This document shows, one piece after another, positions 8,543 through 18,167 of a stretch of DNA of 64,000 nt. The notes beneath the pieces are model-generated. The model saw nothing but the letters and a program-made list of their open reading frames with translations. It did not search any database and was not told the origin of the DNA. The stretch is from Maribacter sp. GTDB lineage: Bacteria > Bacteroidota > Bacteroidia > Flavobacteriales > Flavobacteriaceae. The stretch spans positions 24,956 through 88,955 of the forward strand of contig JAHDDP010000012.1 in NCBI GenBank assembly GCA_020629285.1, given 5' to 3'. Positions within the stretch are counted from its first letter, which is position 1, and each line of letters begins with the position of its first letter. Position numbers and translations under genes: made by a program.

Positions 8543-9853
8543 ATGAGAAAACTAGGCATATTGGCTCTCGTTCTTTTCGGATTTACCGTTCAGGCACAAG
8601 GTCCAAATCTTGAAAAAGATTACAAAGCTATTGAAAGCAAAGTAATTGATTGGAGAAGAGAGATTCATCAGAATCCGGAATTGGGGAATCGTGAATTTAA
8701 GACAGCGGAAAAAATTGCCAAGCACTTAAAGTCTTTAGGAATTGAGGTAGAAACCGGCGTTGCGCATACTGGTGTTGTTGGTCTATTAAAAGGTGACTTG
8801 CCTGGTAAAGTGGTAGCACTTAGAGCAGATATCGATGCCTTACCGGTAACAGAAAGAAATGATTTACCATATAAATCTAATGTAACTTCAGAATTTATGG
8901 GTGAAAAAGTAGGCGTTATGCATGCTTGTGGTCATGATACGCATACTGCTATTTTAATGGGTGTTGCTGAAATAATGTCCAAAAATAAAGACAAAATTAA
9001 AGGAACTGTTAAGTTCATCTTTCAACCTGCAGAAGAAGGACCACCACCAGGAGAAGAAGGTGGAGCTCTTTTAATGGTAAAAGAAGGCGTTATGAGCAAT
9101 CCTAAGGTTGATGCGATTTTCGGATTGCACATTAACTCTCAAACCCCTGTAGGCGTTATCAGATACAAATCTGGTGGTACTATGGCAGCTGCTCAGAGTT
9201 TTACAATTAACGTAAAAGGAAAGCAATCTCACGGTTCGCAACCATGGTCAGGTGTTGATCCAATTTTGATCAGTGCTAAAATTATTGACGGGCTACAAAC
9301 AATAATCAGTAGAGAAACTGACCTGACTAATGAAGCAGCAGTAATTACTGTTGGTAAAATTAAAAGTGGTGTTCGTTTTAATATCATACCAGAATCTGCA
9401 GAGATGATCGGTACTATTAGGACTTTAGATTATGAAATGAAAGACAAGTTAAATGCACGTATGGTAGAAATGGTAAGTGATATCGCCAAAGCTTACGGTG
9501 GTGAAGCTACTTGTGTAATTAAAGACGCTACCGATATTACTTATAACAATCCAGAATTAGTAGAACAAATGTTACCTACTATGAAAAGAGTTGCGGGAGA
9601 TGAAAATGTACAATTTCAAAAAGCGATTACGGGTGCAGAAGATTTCTCATATTTTCAAAGAGAAGCACCAGGGTTTTTCTTTTTCTTAGGAGGAATGACT
9701 CCTGGTACAACAGAATCTTTTCCACACCACACACCAGACTTTTTAATTGATGATAGCGGATTACTTTTAGGAGTTCGCACGTTGACAGAAATGAGTTTAG
9801 ATTACCTAAATAGCGACCAAACACCGCTTTTAGATATAAAACCAAAAGGATAA
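8543..9853 (+). CDS. Secreted M20 family metallo-amidohydrolase
   Basis: A 436-residue M20D-type amidohydrolase with a clear signal peptide (residues 1-18, ending FTVQAQG), so it is exported. Metal-binding motifs are HACGHDTHTA near residue 127, EEGPPPGEEGG near 168 and HHTPDF near the C-terminus; the dimerisation or lid domain with QSHGSQPW lies between. The family hydrolyses N-acyl or amide bonds of amino acids (hippurate, N-acyl-amino acids, indole-acetyl amino acids). The ATG of the next gene is 5 bases after the stop, so the two are surely one operon. The exact substrate is unknown. Confidence 0.9.
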   Translation: MRKLGILALVLFGFTVQAQGPNLEKDYKAIESKVIDWRREIHQNPELGNREFKTAEKIAKHLKSLGIEVETGVAHTGVVGLLKGDLPGKVVALRADIDALPVTERNDLPYKSNVTSEFMGEKVGVMHACGHDTHTAILMGVAEIMSKNKDKIKGTVKFIFQPAEEGPPPGEEGGALLMVKEGVMSNPKVDAIFGLHINSQTPVGVIRYKSGGTMAAAQSFTINVKGKQSHGSQPWSGVDPILISAKIIDGLQTIISRETDLTNEAAVITVGKIKSGVRFNIIPESAEMIGTIRTLDYEMKDKLNARMVEMVSDIAKAYGGEATCVIKDATDITYNNPELVEQMLPTMKRVAGDENVQFQKAITGAEDFSYFQREAPGFFFFLGGMTPGTTESFPHHTPDFLIDDSGLLLGVRTLTEMSLDYLNSDQTPLLDIKPKG

Positions 9854-9858
9854 TTTTG

Positions 9859-11415
9859 ATGAACGATTTTTTAAATGCTATTCCAAGTCTACCATGGTGG
9901 ACTTGGATTTTTTTGTTTCTTTTCATTGTTGCTATCTATGATATTTTTATTCAGAAACGGCACACCATAAAACACAACTTCCCCGTTGTTGGTCATTTAC
10001 GATATTGGCTAGAAAGCATCGGTCCGGAAATGCGTCAGTACTTTGTTGCAAATAACAGAGAAGAGCTGCCTTTTAATAGAATAGAAAGAGGTTGGATTTA
10101 CGCTTCGGCAAAAAAGGAAAATAATTACGAAGGTTTTGGTTCTGACAGAGATTTGTATGCACATCAGCATATTTTCGTTAAGAACAGAATGATGGGTTAC
10201 CAAGTTCCTGCTGGCCACCCTAACGAAGCAGAACCAAATTTTATACCCTGTGCAAAAGTTATGGGTGAGCACAACAAGCGTAGAAAACCTTTTAGACCTG
10301 GTAGTGTAGTGAATGTATCTGCCATGAGTTTTGGTTCTTTATCTGCAGCTGCAGTAGAAGCAATGAACAAGGGTGTTCAAAAATCAGGTGCATATCATAA
10401 TACAGGTGAGGGCGGTTTATCACCTTATCACAAACACGGTGGCGATATCGTATTTCATTTTGGTACTGGCTATTTTGGTGTAAGAACTAAAGATGGCAAT
10501 TTCTCTATGGAGAAAATGAAAAAACTAGTAGAAGAAAATCCGTGTATCAAAGCAATTGAAATTAAATTATCTCAAGGAGCAAAACCAGGAAAAGGCGGTG
10601 TTTTGCCAGGAGCAAAAATTACCCCAGAGCTTGCAGAAATTAGAGGTGTAGAAGTAGGTAAAGATGTTTTATCGCCCTCAACGCACAAAGCATTTTCTAA
10701 TGTAAAGGAGCTAATGTCGCTTATTGAAGATATCGCTAACGAAACAGGCTTACCAGTGGGTATTAAAGGTGCTATTGGAAAATTAGACCAATGGGAAGAA
10801 TTGGCCGATCTCATGCTAGAGACAGGAAAAGGTCCAGATTTTATTACCGTAGATGGTGGTGAAGGTGGTACCGGTGCCGCTCCCCCATCATTTGCCGATC
10901 ACGTCTCTTTGCCTTGGGTATATGGCTTCTCTAGTCTATACAGAGTATTCTTGAACAGAAAACTTACAGAACGTATCGTATTTATTGGATCTGGTAAATT
11001 AGGCTTTCCCGCAAAAGCAGCAATGGCATTTGCTATGGGTGTAGATTGTATTAATGTTGCTCGTGAAGCCATGATGAGTATTGGCTGTATACAAGCTCAA
11101 GTTTGCCATAATAATACGTGCCCTACAGGTATTGCTACGCAAAGTAAATGGTTACAAAAAGGTATAAATGTGCCTTTAAAATCAGATAGACTGGCACAAT
11201 ATTTCAGTACATTCAGGAAAGAATTTTTAGAGATCACTCATGCCGCAGGTTATGAACACCCCAGTCAATTTACCATGGATGATGTTCAAGTGAACGTAGA
11301 TGACAATGACCTTAATAAAAGTTTAGCTTCCACGTACGGCTATAATAAAGCAAAAGTACCGTTTACAAGTGTACAAGATTTAAAAGACTGTTTGTATCTT
11401 GGCGGCAAAATATAG
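9859..11415 (+). CDS. FMN-binding glutamate synthase family protein
   Basis: A stand-alone GltB central/FMN domain of 518 residues. A single transmembrane helix lies near residues 10-28 (PWWTWIFLFLFIVAIYDIF), followed by the TIM-barrel FMN domain with VNVSAMSFGSLSAAAVEAMN, VDGGEGGTGAAPP and a [3Fe-4S]-type cysteine cluster in GCIQAQVCHNNTCPTG. It lacks both the N-terminal glutamine amidotransferase and the GltB C-terminal beta-helix, so it is not a complete glutamate synthase; such proteins are common but their reaction is unproven. I chose ATG 9859 over the overlapping TTG 9856. Being between a secreted amidohydrolase and an OmpA-like protein gives no clear function. Confidence 0.88.
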   Translation: MNDFLNAIPSLPWWTWIFLFLFIVAIYDIFIQKRHTIKHNFPVVGHLRYWLESIGPEMRQYFVANNREELPFNRIERGWIYASAKKENNYEGFGSDRDLYAHQHIFVKNRMMGYQVPAGHPNEAEPNFIPCAKVMGEHNKRRKPFRPGSVVNVSAMSFGSLSAAAVEAMNKGVQKSGAYHNTGEGGLSPYHKHGGDIVFHFGTGYFGVRTKDGNFSMEKMKKLVEENPCIKAIEIKLSQGAKPGKGGVLPGAKITPELAEIRGVEVGKDVLSPSTHKAFSNVKELMSLIEDIANETGLPVGIKGAIGKLDQWEELADLMLETGKGPDFITVDGGEGGTGAAPPSFADHVSLPWVYGFSSLYRVFLNRKLTERIVFIGSGKLGFPAKAAMAFAMGVDCINVAREAMMSIGCIQAQVCHNNTCPTGIATQSKWLQKGINVPLKSDRLAQYFSTFRKEFLEITHAAGYEHPSQFTMDDVQVNVDDNDLNKSLASTYGYNKAKVPFTSVQDLKDCLYLGGKI

Positions 11416-11440
11416 ATTAACCTATTTAATGCATTTTACT

Positions 11441-12211
11441 ATGAAACGATTTCTTATATGTTCTACTTTATTTTTTATAGGACTAAGCACAGTTCAAGCT
11501 CAGAAAAAAAGTGAATTGATAGAGCAAAATCAAGAATTAAAATTTAAACTAGATTCTATTTCTAAAATGGTAAGCACATCTCAACGAAACGAGAAATTGG
11601 CGAACCAACGCTCGGATGAATACCAATCTCAAGTAACGGAATTACAAGACGCGAATGCTACATTAATGAAAAACTTAAACAGTTTCGCGGCATTGTCTAG
11701 TCAGAATTCAGAAAATATCAATAAGACCATGGCTGTTTTAGAACGAAAAGAAAAGCAGCTAAAGGGTGTAACCGATGCCGTAGCCAGTAATGACTCTACT
11801 GCAGTGGTGATATTGACAAATGCAAAACAAGTACTTGGCGAGAATGTAAAAGTTGGTGTAACCGACGGTTCTGTAGTCATCTCAGAAAAATTAGACTTTT
11901 TCTTTACAGATGGTGTCGGTATTAATCCTTCAAGCGAATCTAGAACGTGGATAGAGAATGTAGCCAAAGTTGCAAATGCAAATCCAAAAAGAGTCATAAC
12001 CGTTGCGAGCCTGAATATTACTGGTGAAATGAATGTAGCATTACAGCAAGCTACTGCTATTGCCAGCATTTTAATTAAAGATTTTGGTGTAAACGGAGAA
12101 CGAATTGTTGCAGTTGGTCAAGATGGCGGCTTACGAGAATCGTTACAAATAAAGTTTCAACCGGATTATAAAGCATTTTATGATATGGCGAAGGGAGACG
12201 CTAAAAACTAA
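11441..12211 (+). CDS. Degenerate OmpA-like periplasmic coiled-coil protein
   Basis: A 256-residue exported protein. I start it at ATG 11441, because this gives a clean signal peptide ending STVQAQ; an in-frame upstream start at 11399 would overlap the previous gene and bury that signal. A coiled coil spans about 25-110. The C-terminal part aligns with the OmpA lipoprotein at 4413: VAKVANANP with VAKVVNNKP, QQATAIASILIKDF with KRATAVVRILQKDF, and YKAFYDMAKG with IDQFYSMIEEG. However GHTDD is replaced by ASLNI and NRRTRI by LRESLQI, so the peptidoglycan-binding residues are gone. It also lacks a lipobox Cys, so it is probably soluble in the periplasm. Role unknown. Confidence 0.82.
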   Translation: MKRFLICSTLFFIGLSTVQAQKKSELIEQNQELKFKLDSISKMVSTSQRNEKLANQRSDEYQSQVTELQDANATLMKNLNSFAALSSQNSENINKTMAVLERKEKQLKGVTDAVASNDSTAVVILTNAKQVLGENVKVGVTDGSVVISEKLDFFFTDGVGINPSSESRTWIENVAKVANANPKRVITVASLNITGEMNVALQQATAIASILIKDFGVNGERIVAVGQDGGLRESLQIKFQPDYKAFYDMAKGDAKN

Positions 12212-12293
12212 TTTTAAGTATTTCATCGATAAACCACTATACTAATTGAGAAATTTGGACGTTATTATTTCGTAAATAATAACTAATTAAAAA

Positions 12294-12812
12294 ATGAACT
12301 CCGACCAAATTTTTCAACTTTTCGCTTATTTGATACCTTCTGTCGTTACAGGTGCCATTGCCTTCTATTTCTTTAGAATGCACACTAACAATGAAGAAGG
12401 AAGAAGACGTTTTCTTTTACATAAAGATTCTCAGAAAGATACATTACCGGTGCGTTTACAAGCATACGAAAGAATGGCCTTGTTCTTAGAACGCATTGCA
12501 ATACCAAGTTTGGTAGTACGTGTATCACCCCAAGGTGATGACAAAAACGCCTATGAAAATTTGTTGATCAAAAGTGTTGAAACGGAATTTGACCACAACC
12601 TTTCTCAGCAAATCTATATGACAGATGAATGCTGGAACGTAATTAAAGCGGCAAAAAGCGCCACTATTCAAATGATTAGAAAAGCAGCAATGAGCAATAC
12701 TGAAACTGCAGATAAATTAAGGGAAGATATTTTGAATGAAACTATGGATAAAACATCACCCTCGGCTACTGCCCTATCTTTTGTAAAAAGAGAGATTGGT
12801 GATTTATGGTAG
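12294..12812 (+). CDS. Conserved single-pass membrane protein of unknown function
   Basis: I do not recognise a domain of known function. The 172-residue protein has one N-terminal transmembrane helix (about residues 8-27, FAYLIPSVVTGAIAFYFF) followed by a soluble, charged, helical region with ERMALFLERIAIPSLVVRV and several Lys/Glu-rich helices. The N-terminus is not a cleavable signal, so the soluble part is probably cytoplasmic. Similar short proteins are, as far as I recall, common in Flavobacteriaceae. It is 82 bases after the OmpA-like gene and is followed by a strong terminator, convergent with the patatin gene. Confidence 0.75.
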   Translation: MNSDQIFQLFAYLIPSVVTGAIAFYFFRMHTNNEEGRRRFLLHKDSQKDTLPVRLQAYERMALFLERIAIPSLVVRVSPQGDDKNAYENLLIKSVETEFDHNLSQQIYMTDECWNVIKAAKSATIQMIRKAAMSNTETADKLREDILNETMDKTSPSATALSFVKREIGDLW

Positions 12813-12834
12813 AATTAAAAATATAATGAAATAA

Positions 12835-12866
12835 AAAAAATGCTTTCCAGATGGAAAGCATTTTTT
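12835..12866. terminator. Bidirectional Rho-independent terminator
   Basis: AAATGCTTTCC / GGAAAGCATTT forms a perfect stem with a four-base loop. It is flanked by an A-run on one side and a T-run on the other, between convergent genes. Confidence 0.9.
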
Positions 12867-12886
12867 GTTTGTAGTTGTAACTAGCA

Positions 12887-13801
12887 TTATTCATGCTCAT
12901 TTGGTTCAATAGGATTTGTTTCTTCGTTCTTATTCTTAGCATACAAATACCCTCTCTTCCACCACAGTGTCATTTTTGCTTTATCAAATATCAAAGAATT
13001 GGTAGTTAAAATTGTAGGCGTATAAAACAAGTTGATAATTGCGTTCTTTTGATTGGCAACTAATTTTCCAATTCTAATATTCTGATGTTCTATTCTATCT
13101 AAAATAAAACTCATCATTGTTGTAATCAACTCGAATGGATTACGTGAGGCTACTCTGTTCATATAGTTAACTTCAGTATGTAAGACCACCACATCTACTT
13201 CTGTTGCTCCTCTTTTTATAGCTTCTTCAATGGGCACAATACTACCTAAACCACCATCGGCATACTCACAATAGTTTTTACGTACCAAACTCATGAACGG
13301 TGTATAGTTGGCTGAAATCCAAATCCAATCGCAATAATCTTCATAAGTACAATCTTTAATAGACTTATACTCTACTTGATTTAATGACAGATTAGAAACA
13401 GTAATAACAACATCTGAATCCCCGTTCTTTAAGGTTTCAAATTCCTCAATAGTTAAACTGTTTTCTATTAGCTTACGCAGGTTTTCACTTTCGCCAAAAG
13501 TCTTTTTCCCAGTCATGAAATTTCTAAAAACATTCCAATGATTAATTGAAATTTCTTCATTACCACGAATATTCTTAACTAAAAACGGACAATTATTAAA
13601 AATACTTTTCTGATTGACATTAGAATATATTTCTTTGATCTTATCTAGCTTGCCTAATGCTAAATGAGAGATAAGTAGACTACCAGTAGAAGTACCTACA
13701 AAAATATCATACTTTCTCCCTTCTTCTTGAATAAGGTATTGGGCAACGCCACCAGCAAAGGCACCCTTACTACCACCACCAGAAATAACTAATGCTTTCA
13801 T
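12887..13801 (-). CDS. Patatin-like phospholipase family protein
   Basis: A 304-residue patatin-fold lipid acyl hydrolase without a signal peptide. The oxyanion loop is GGGSKG (residues 8-13), the nucleophile elbow is GTSTG with Ser38, and the catalytic Asp is in YADGGLGS. Together these form the Ser-Asp dyad of the family. It probably hydrolyses phospholipids or other acyl esters in the cytoplasm or at the inner membrane. The start lies 2 bases after the M1 peptidase stop, so the two are co-transcribed. A terminator follows. Substrate is not readable from the sequence. Confidence 0.88.
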   Translation of the reverse strand: MKALVISGGGSKGAFAGGVAQYLIQEEGRKYDIFVGTSTGSLLISHLALGKLDKIKEIYSNVNQKSIFNNCPFLVKNIRGNEEISINHWNVFRNFMTGKKTFGESENLRKLIENSLTIEEFETLKNGDSDVVITVSNLSLNQVEYKSIKDCTYEDYCDWIWISANYTPFMSLVRKNYCEYADGGLGSIVPIEEAIKRGATEVDVVVLHTEVNYMNRVASRNPFELITTMMSFILDRIEHQNIRIGKLVANQKNAIINLFYTPTILTTNSLIFDKAKMTLWWKRGYLYAKNKNEETNPIEPNEHE

Positions 13802-13803
13802 TA

Positions 13804-15873
13804 TTAATTTAATTTCGTTTTAAGATAACGCAAATCTGATGAATTTAGTTGATTTACAATCTTTTCAATTTCTTTTTTCTGTTCTTGGTCGCTCCAAAGT
13901 GCATCAAATAACTTTCTGGCATAATTTCTAAACTGCCAAGAATGATGATTGGTCGCCTTTATCAAATTAATATAGGCATCGTCATTTAAAGCCTGAATTT
14001 CTGATAAATATTGAAACGCTGTTTGTCTTACTTCTGGATTATAAATAGGGCTTGTATAACCAACAAGCTCCCGATGAAAGAAAACATTCTCCGTAGGTCT
14101 ATAATCTGGCGTAAACAATGCTAATGTTAACCATAGTAAACGGACATTTTTATTAGGCAACCCAACAATATTTTTTGTTATTTCTAAGAAAGTACCTCTA
14201 TCATAATCAAAACTACTCCAAAGATTATAAAGCATTAACTCATTGGTTATATAACTATTATCTAACAATAGTGGCTCTGTAAATTCTTTTAGCTCCTCAG
14301 AAATTTTACCCATTTTCTGGGCTGCAAATTGCCGTATTCTGATATCTTCACTAGCAATTAAAGGCAAAAGTTCTAATTCAGGAAAATCACCTTTTTGTTG
14401 AAGCAATTCTAACTTCAATTCCGTAGCTAATTCTGAATTCTTTAAAATTTCAGGGGAATTAAAATTTTTCTCATCATCATGTTTTAAGACATAATACATT
14501 CTTAATGATGAACTATTTTTCATTAAATAATCATTCGCAGCATCAATTGGAAATACGTCTCCTTCTAACCAAATAGCTTTAAAATCACTTAAATCATAAT
14601 TGCTGGTTTCCTCCATTACAGCAATAAAATCAGCAACAGCCACATTTTGGTACTTATATTTATTCAGGTATGTTTTTATTCCTTCTTTAAATGCGGAGTC
14701 CCCTATTTCTTCTCTCAATATAGCTAAAGCCCAAGCCCCTTTTTCATAAAAGGTAAGACTACTAGCCTTTGGGTTAAGCAAGCTCTGCCCCTCTCCATTT
14801 TCTGAAATCTCACTTAATACTTTTGCTGTATCAAATAACTTCCAATAAAAGTAATCATCTCCAAATACTTCTTTTTCAGCCAAATAGGCATAATAGGTAG
14901 CAAAACCCTCATGCAACCAATGATGCTCGCTGTTCTTTTCGGTAACCAAATTACCAAACCATTGGTGTGCTAGCTCATGAGCATTGATATTCACATAATT
15001 TCTATCAATAAACGAAATGGAATCAATGACATAAGCGTCAGAGAAAAAAGTAGCACTTGTATTTTCCATACCTGCATATAAAAAATCATGTACCGGCACT
15101 TGCTTATAATTCTGCCAAGGATAAGCGACACCTATCTCATTTTCTAAAAAATCAAATATCCGTTTTGTGTATCTAAACGTGGGTTCCACTTTTAGACTAT
15201 CATTAGGATAATAATAGTTTTCAATGCTTACACCGCTTTCAGATGTCAATACTTGTTTGTCATAATTACCCATTGCAAATGCCAACAAATAACTACTCAT
15301 TGGTTTTTTCATGTCAAATATCCAAATAGGGTCTTCTTCATCATTGTTAGTTTTCAAAAGTAGATTACCATTCGCAATGACTTGATATTTTTTATCGGCT
15401 TCAATAGTAAGATCAAATTCTATTTTTTCTTCCATGTCATCAAAACTAGGAAGCCAATGGCTGGTGTATTTTCCTTGCCCTTGCGTCCATATCTGATCAT
15501 TGCCTTCTACATCATCATCCCAACCAATAAAATAGACCGTTTGTTTGGGTTTTGCCACATACTCAAGAAACAGTTTATGCGATGCTCCCTTTTCAAATTT
15601 ATTTTGAATGGAAATGATCTTTTTTGTGGCATTAAAATCCATCTCTTTTCCGTCAAGTTCTACTTTTGAAAAATCCATATTCTTTGCATCAAGAAATATA
15701 GAGTCAACATTTTGTAACACATTAAAACGATAGATTACCCCACCTTTAATCGTTTTTTCTTTAGATACTGGGCTTAGGTAAACCTTAGCTTTAATAAAGT
15801 CTACTTTATCTTGATGTTGCCCAAAAGCATAGAGGGATAAAAATATAAAAAGGGTGAAAATTAATTTCTTCAT
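13804..15873 (-). CDS. M1 family metallopeptidase (aminopeptidase N-like)
   Basis: A 689-residue exported zinc peptidase. I use ATG 15873, which gives the signal peptide MKKLIFTLFIFLSLYAFGQ; an in-frame TTG four codons upstream would spoil it. The N-terminal beta-sandwich is followed by the exopeptidase GAMEN-like motif (AGMENTSATFF) and the zinc site HELAHQWFGNLV, with the third ligand Glu in LHEGFA. The C-terminal half resembles the HEAT-like helical domain of M1 enzymes. It removes N-terminal residues from peptides, presumably in the periplasm as part of peptide scavenging. It is the first gene of a two-gene unit with the patatin. Confidence 0.9.
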   Translation of the reverse strand: MKKLIFTLFIFLSLYAFGQHQDKVDFIKAKVYLSPVSKEKTIKGGVIYRFNVLQNVDSIFLDAKNMDFSKVELDGKEMDFNATKKIISIQNKFEKGASHKLFLEYVAKPKQTVYFIGWDDDVEGNDQIWTQGQGKYTSHWLPSFDDMEEKIEFDLTIEADKKYQVIANGNLLLKTNNDEEDPIWIFDMKKPMSSYLLAFAMGNYDKQVLTSESGVSIENYYYPNDSLKVEPTFRYTKRIFDFLENEIGVAYPWQNYKQVPVHDFLYAGMENTSATFFSDAYVIDSISFIDRNYVNINAHELAHQWFGNLVTEKNSEHHWLHEGFATYYAYLAEKEVFGDDYFYWKLFDTAKVLSEISENGEGQSLLNPKASSLTFYEKGAWALAILREEIGDSAFKEGIKTYLNKYKYQNVAVADFIAVMEETSNYDLSDFKAIWLEGDVFPIDAANDYLMKNSSSLRMYYVLKHDDEKNFNSPEILKNSELATELKLELLQQKGDFPELELLPLIASEDIRIRQFAAQKMGKISEELKEFTEPLLLDNSYITNELMLYNLWSSFDYDRGTFLEITKNIVGLPNKNVRLLWLTLALFTPDYRPTENVFFHRELVGYTSPIYNPEVRQTAFQYLSEIQALNDDAYINLIKATNHHSWQFRNYARKLFDALWSDQEQKKEIEKIVNQLNSSDLRYLKTKLN

Positions 15874-16059
15874 ACAGCTTACCAAACAAATAACATTTCA
15901 AATTTAATGTTTTGGGGAGCACTTCCCTAACCTTTACCTGAATTGAATGTGATGCTAAACAACACTTATTTCGCTAGTTACCATGAGAACCATATTTACA
16001 AGAGCAGTAATGATATTTTCCCCTTTGGGGATTAAGGGGCTTATCCCTATTTTAGTGCC

Positions 16060-18165
16060 ATGAACGCAAACTTCTTGCAAACTCCCGTAGTGTACTTAAA
16101 AGGTGTTGGTCCAAATAGGGCAGAAACCTTAAAGTCCGAATTAGGGATAAGCACTTACCAAGATTTGCTAAATCTTTTCCCTAATCGTTACATTGACAAA
16201 ACCCAATATTATAAAATAAGTCAATTACAACGTAGCAGTGCAGATGTTCAGATAATTGGCAAAATAGTTCATTTAAAAACGGTAGAACAAAAAAGAGGTT
16301 CTCGTTTAGTAGCCCGTTTTAAAGATGACACCGGGGAAATAGAATTGGTTTGGTTTCGTGGTCAGAAGTGGTTACGAGAAAACTTAAAACTAAATGTACC
16401 CTATGTCATTTTTGGTAAATGTAACTGGTACAATGGTACCTTTTCAATGCCACACCCAGAGATGGAACCCTTGAAAGCACATGAACAAGGTACTAAGGTA
16501 TATATGCAACCCGTTTACCCATCTACTGAAAAGCTAAGTAATAAAGGCATTACCAATAAAGTTATCAGTAAACTGATGCAACAGCTTTTTATAGAAATCA
16601 ACGGAAAATTCACCGAAAGTTTATCAGATAAATTACTGCATGACCTAAAACTCATAAACAAGAGCGAAGCCATGTTCAATATTCACTTTCCTAAAAGTCA
16701 GGAATTATTGGCAAAAGCGCAATGGAGATTAAAGTTCGAAGAACTCTTTTACATACAATTACAGCTTATTGGCAAAAACGTTTCTAGAAAGAAAAAGATC
16801 AAAGGCTTTCCGTTTAGTGAAGTTGGCGAGTATTTTAAGGATTTCTACAATAATAAATTGCCTTTTGAGCTTACCGGAGCACAAAAACGGGTAATCAAAG
16901 AAATACGATCAGATTTGGGCAGTAATGCCCAAATGAACCGTTTATTACAAGGTGATGTAGGATCAGGAAAAACCATTGTTGCCGTTATGAGCATGCTATT
17001 AGCAATCGATAACGGATTTCAAGCTTGTTTAATGGCGCCTACGGAAATTCTTGCCAATCAACACTTTCAAGGCATTTCTGAATTGCTGGAAGGAACGGAG
17101 ATTACATGCGCCTTACTTACTGGTTCCGTAAAGAAATCGGCTCGTAAACCAATTCACGAACAATTAGAAAATGGAGAGCTCAACATACTTATTGGCACTC
17201 ATGCCCTTCTAGAAGATAAAGTAAAATACAAGAATTTAGGAATCGCGATTATTGATGAGCAGCACCGTTTTGGTGTAGCCCAACGTTCTAAATTGTGGCA
17301 TAAAAATGAATTTCCGCCACATATATTAGTAATGACCGCAACACCTATACCTAGAACTTTGGCCATGAGTTTATACGGTGATCTAGATATCTCTGTAATT
17401 GACGAATTACCACCTGGTCGTAAGCCCATTAAAACCGTACATAGGTATGACGGAAATCGATTAAAGGTTTTTCGTTTTATACGTGATGAAATTGAAAAAG
17501 GCAGACAAATATATGTGGTGTACCCATTAATCCAAGAGTCTGAAGCTATGGACTACAAAGATTTAATGGATGGTTATGAGAGTATTGCCCGCGATTTTCC
17601 GCAGCCTAAATATCAGATTTCTATTGTTCACGGGCAAATGAAACCGGCGGACAAGGAGTTTGAAATGAACCGTTTTGTACAGGGCGAAACTCAAATTATG
17701 GTAGCCACAACGGTTATAGAAGTTGGTGTCAACGTACCTAATGCATCGGTAATGATTATTGAAAGTGCCGAACGTTTTGGTCTATCACAATTACATCAGT
17801 TACGTGGTCGTGTTGGTCGTGGAGCAGATCAAAGTTTTTGCATTCTAATGACGAGCCATAAATTATCTAGCGATTCAAAAACAAGATTAGAGACCATGGT
17901 CGCCACTAATGACGGCTTTGAAATTGCAGAAGTAGATCTAAAATTACGTGGACCCGGAGATATTATGGGTACGCAACAAAGCGGATTGCTTAGTTTAAAA
18001 ATAGCTGATATCGTTAAGGATAACGATATTCTAAAATCTGCTCGCTTCTACGCCTTACAGCTTCTAAAAGAAGACCCTTCATTAAGTAAACCAGAGAATC
18101 TAATTATTAGACATATGTATGCCCAGTTGGTAAAGCATAAGAATATTTGGACGTATATTAGTTAG
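16060..18165 (+). CDS. recG: ATP-dependent DNA helicase RecG
   Basis: A 701-residue superfamily 2 branch-migration helicase. The N-terminal wedge/OB-fold region (ADVQIIGKIVHLKTVEQK) binds the fork; Walker A is QGDVGSGKT near residues 297-305 and motif II is DEQHRFGV near 399. Other helicase motifs include MTATPIPRT, VATTVIEVGVNVPNA and QLRGRVGRG. It rescues stalled replication forks and processes Holliday junctions. The length is standard. The stop is 2 bases from the stop of the convergent SMP-30 gene, so there is no room for a separate terminator and the transcripts must overlap. Confidence 0.95.
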   Translation: MNANFLQTPVVYLKGVGPNRAETLKSELGISTYQDLLNLFPNRYIDKTQYYKISQLQRSSADVQIIGKIVHLKTVEQKRGSRLVARFKDDTGEIELVWFRGQKWLRENLKLNVPYVIFGKCNWYNGTFSMPHPEMEPLKAHEQGTKVYMQPVYPSTEKLSNKGITNKVISKLMQQLFIEINGKFTESLSDKLLHDLKLINKSEAMFNIHFPKSQELLAKAQWRLKFEELFYIQLQLIGKNVSRKKKIKGFPFSEVGEYFKDFYNNKLPFELTGAQKRVIKEIRSDLGSNAQMNRLLQGDVGSGKTIVAVMSMLLAIDNGFQACLMAPTEILANQHFQGISELLEGTEITCALLTGSVKKSARKPIHEQLENGELNILIGTHALLEDKVKYKNLGIAIIDEQHRFGVAQRSKLWHKNEFPPHILVMTATPIPRTLAMSLYGDLDISVIDELPPGRKPIKTVHRYDGNRLKVFRFIRDEIEKGRQIYVVYPLIQESEAMDYKDLMDGYESIARDFPQPKYQISIVHGQMKPADKEFEMNRFVQGETQIMVATTVIEVGVNVPNASVMIIESAERFGLSQLHQLRGRVGRGADQSFCILMTSHKLSSDSKTRLETMVATNDGFEIAEVDLKLRGPGDIMGTQQSGLLSLKIADIVKDNDILKSARFYALQLLKEDPSLSKPENLIIRHMYAQLVKHKNIWTYIS

Positions 18166-18167
18166 TT

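Noticed and set aside
11701..12069. A 122-codon minus-strand frame opposite the OmpA-like gene
   Set aside because: Antisense shadow; the plus-strand frame has a signal peptide and aligns with a paralogue.
16011..16055. Runs of CCCC and GGGG before recG as a terminator or G-rich element
   Set aside because: The runs can pair only in short imperfect stems without a T-run, and they lie immediately before a gene start.
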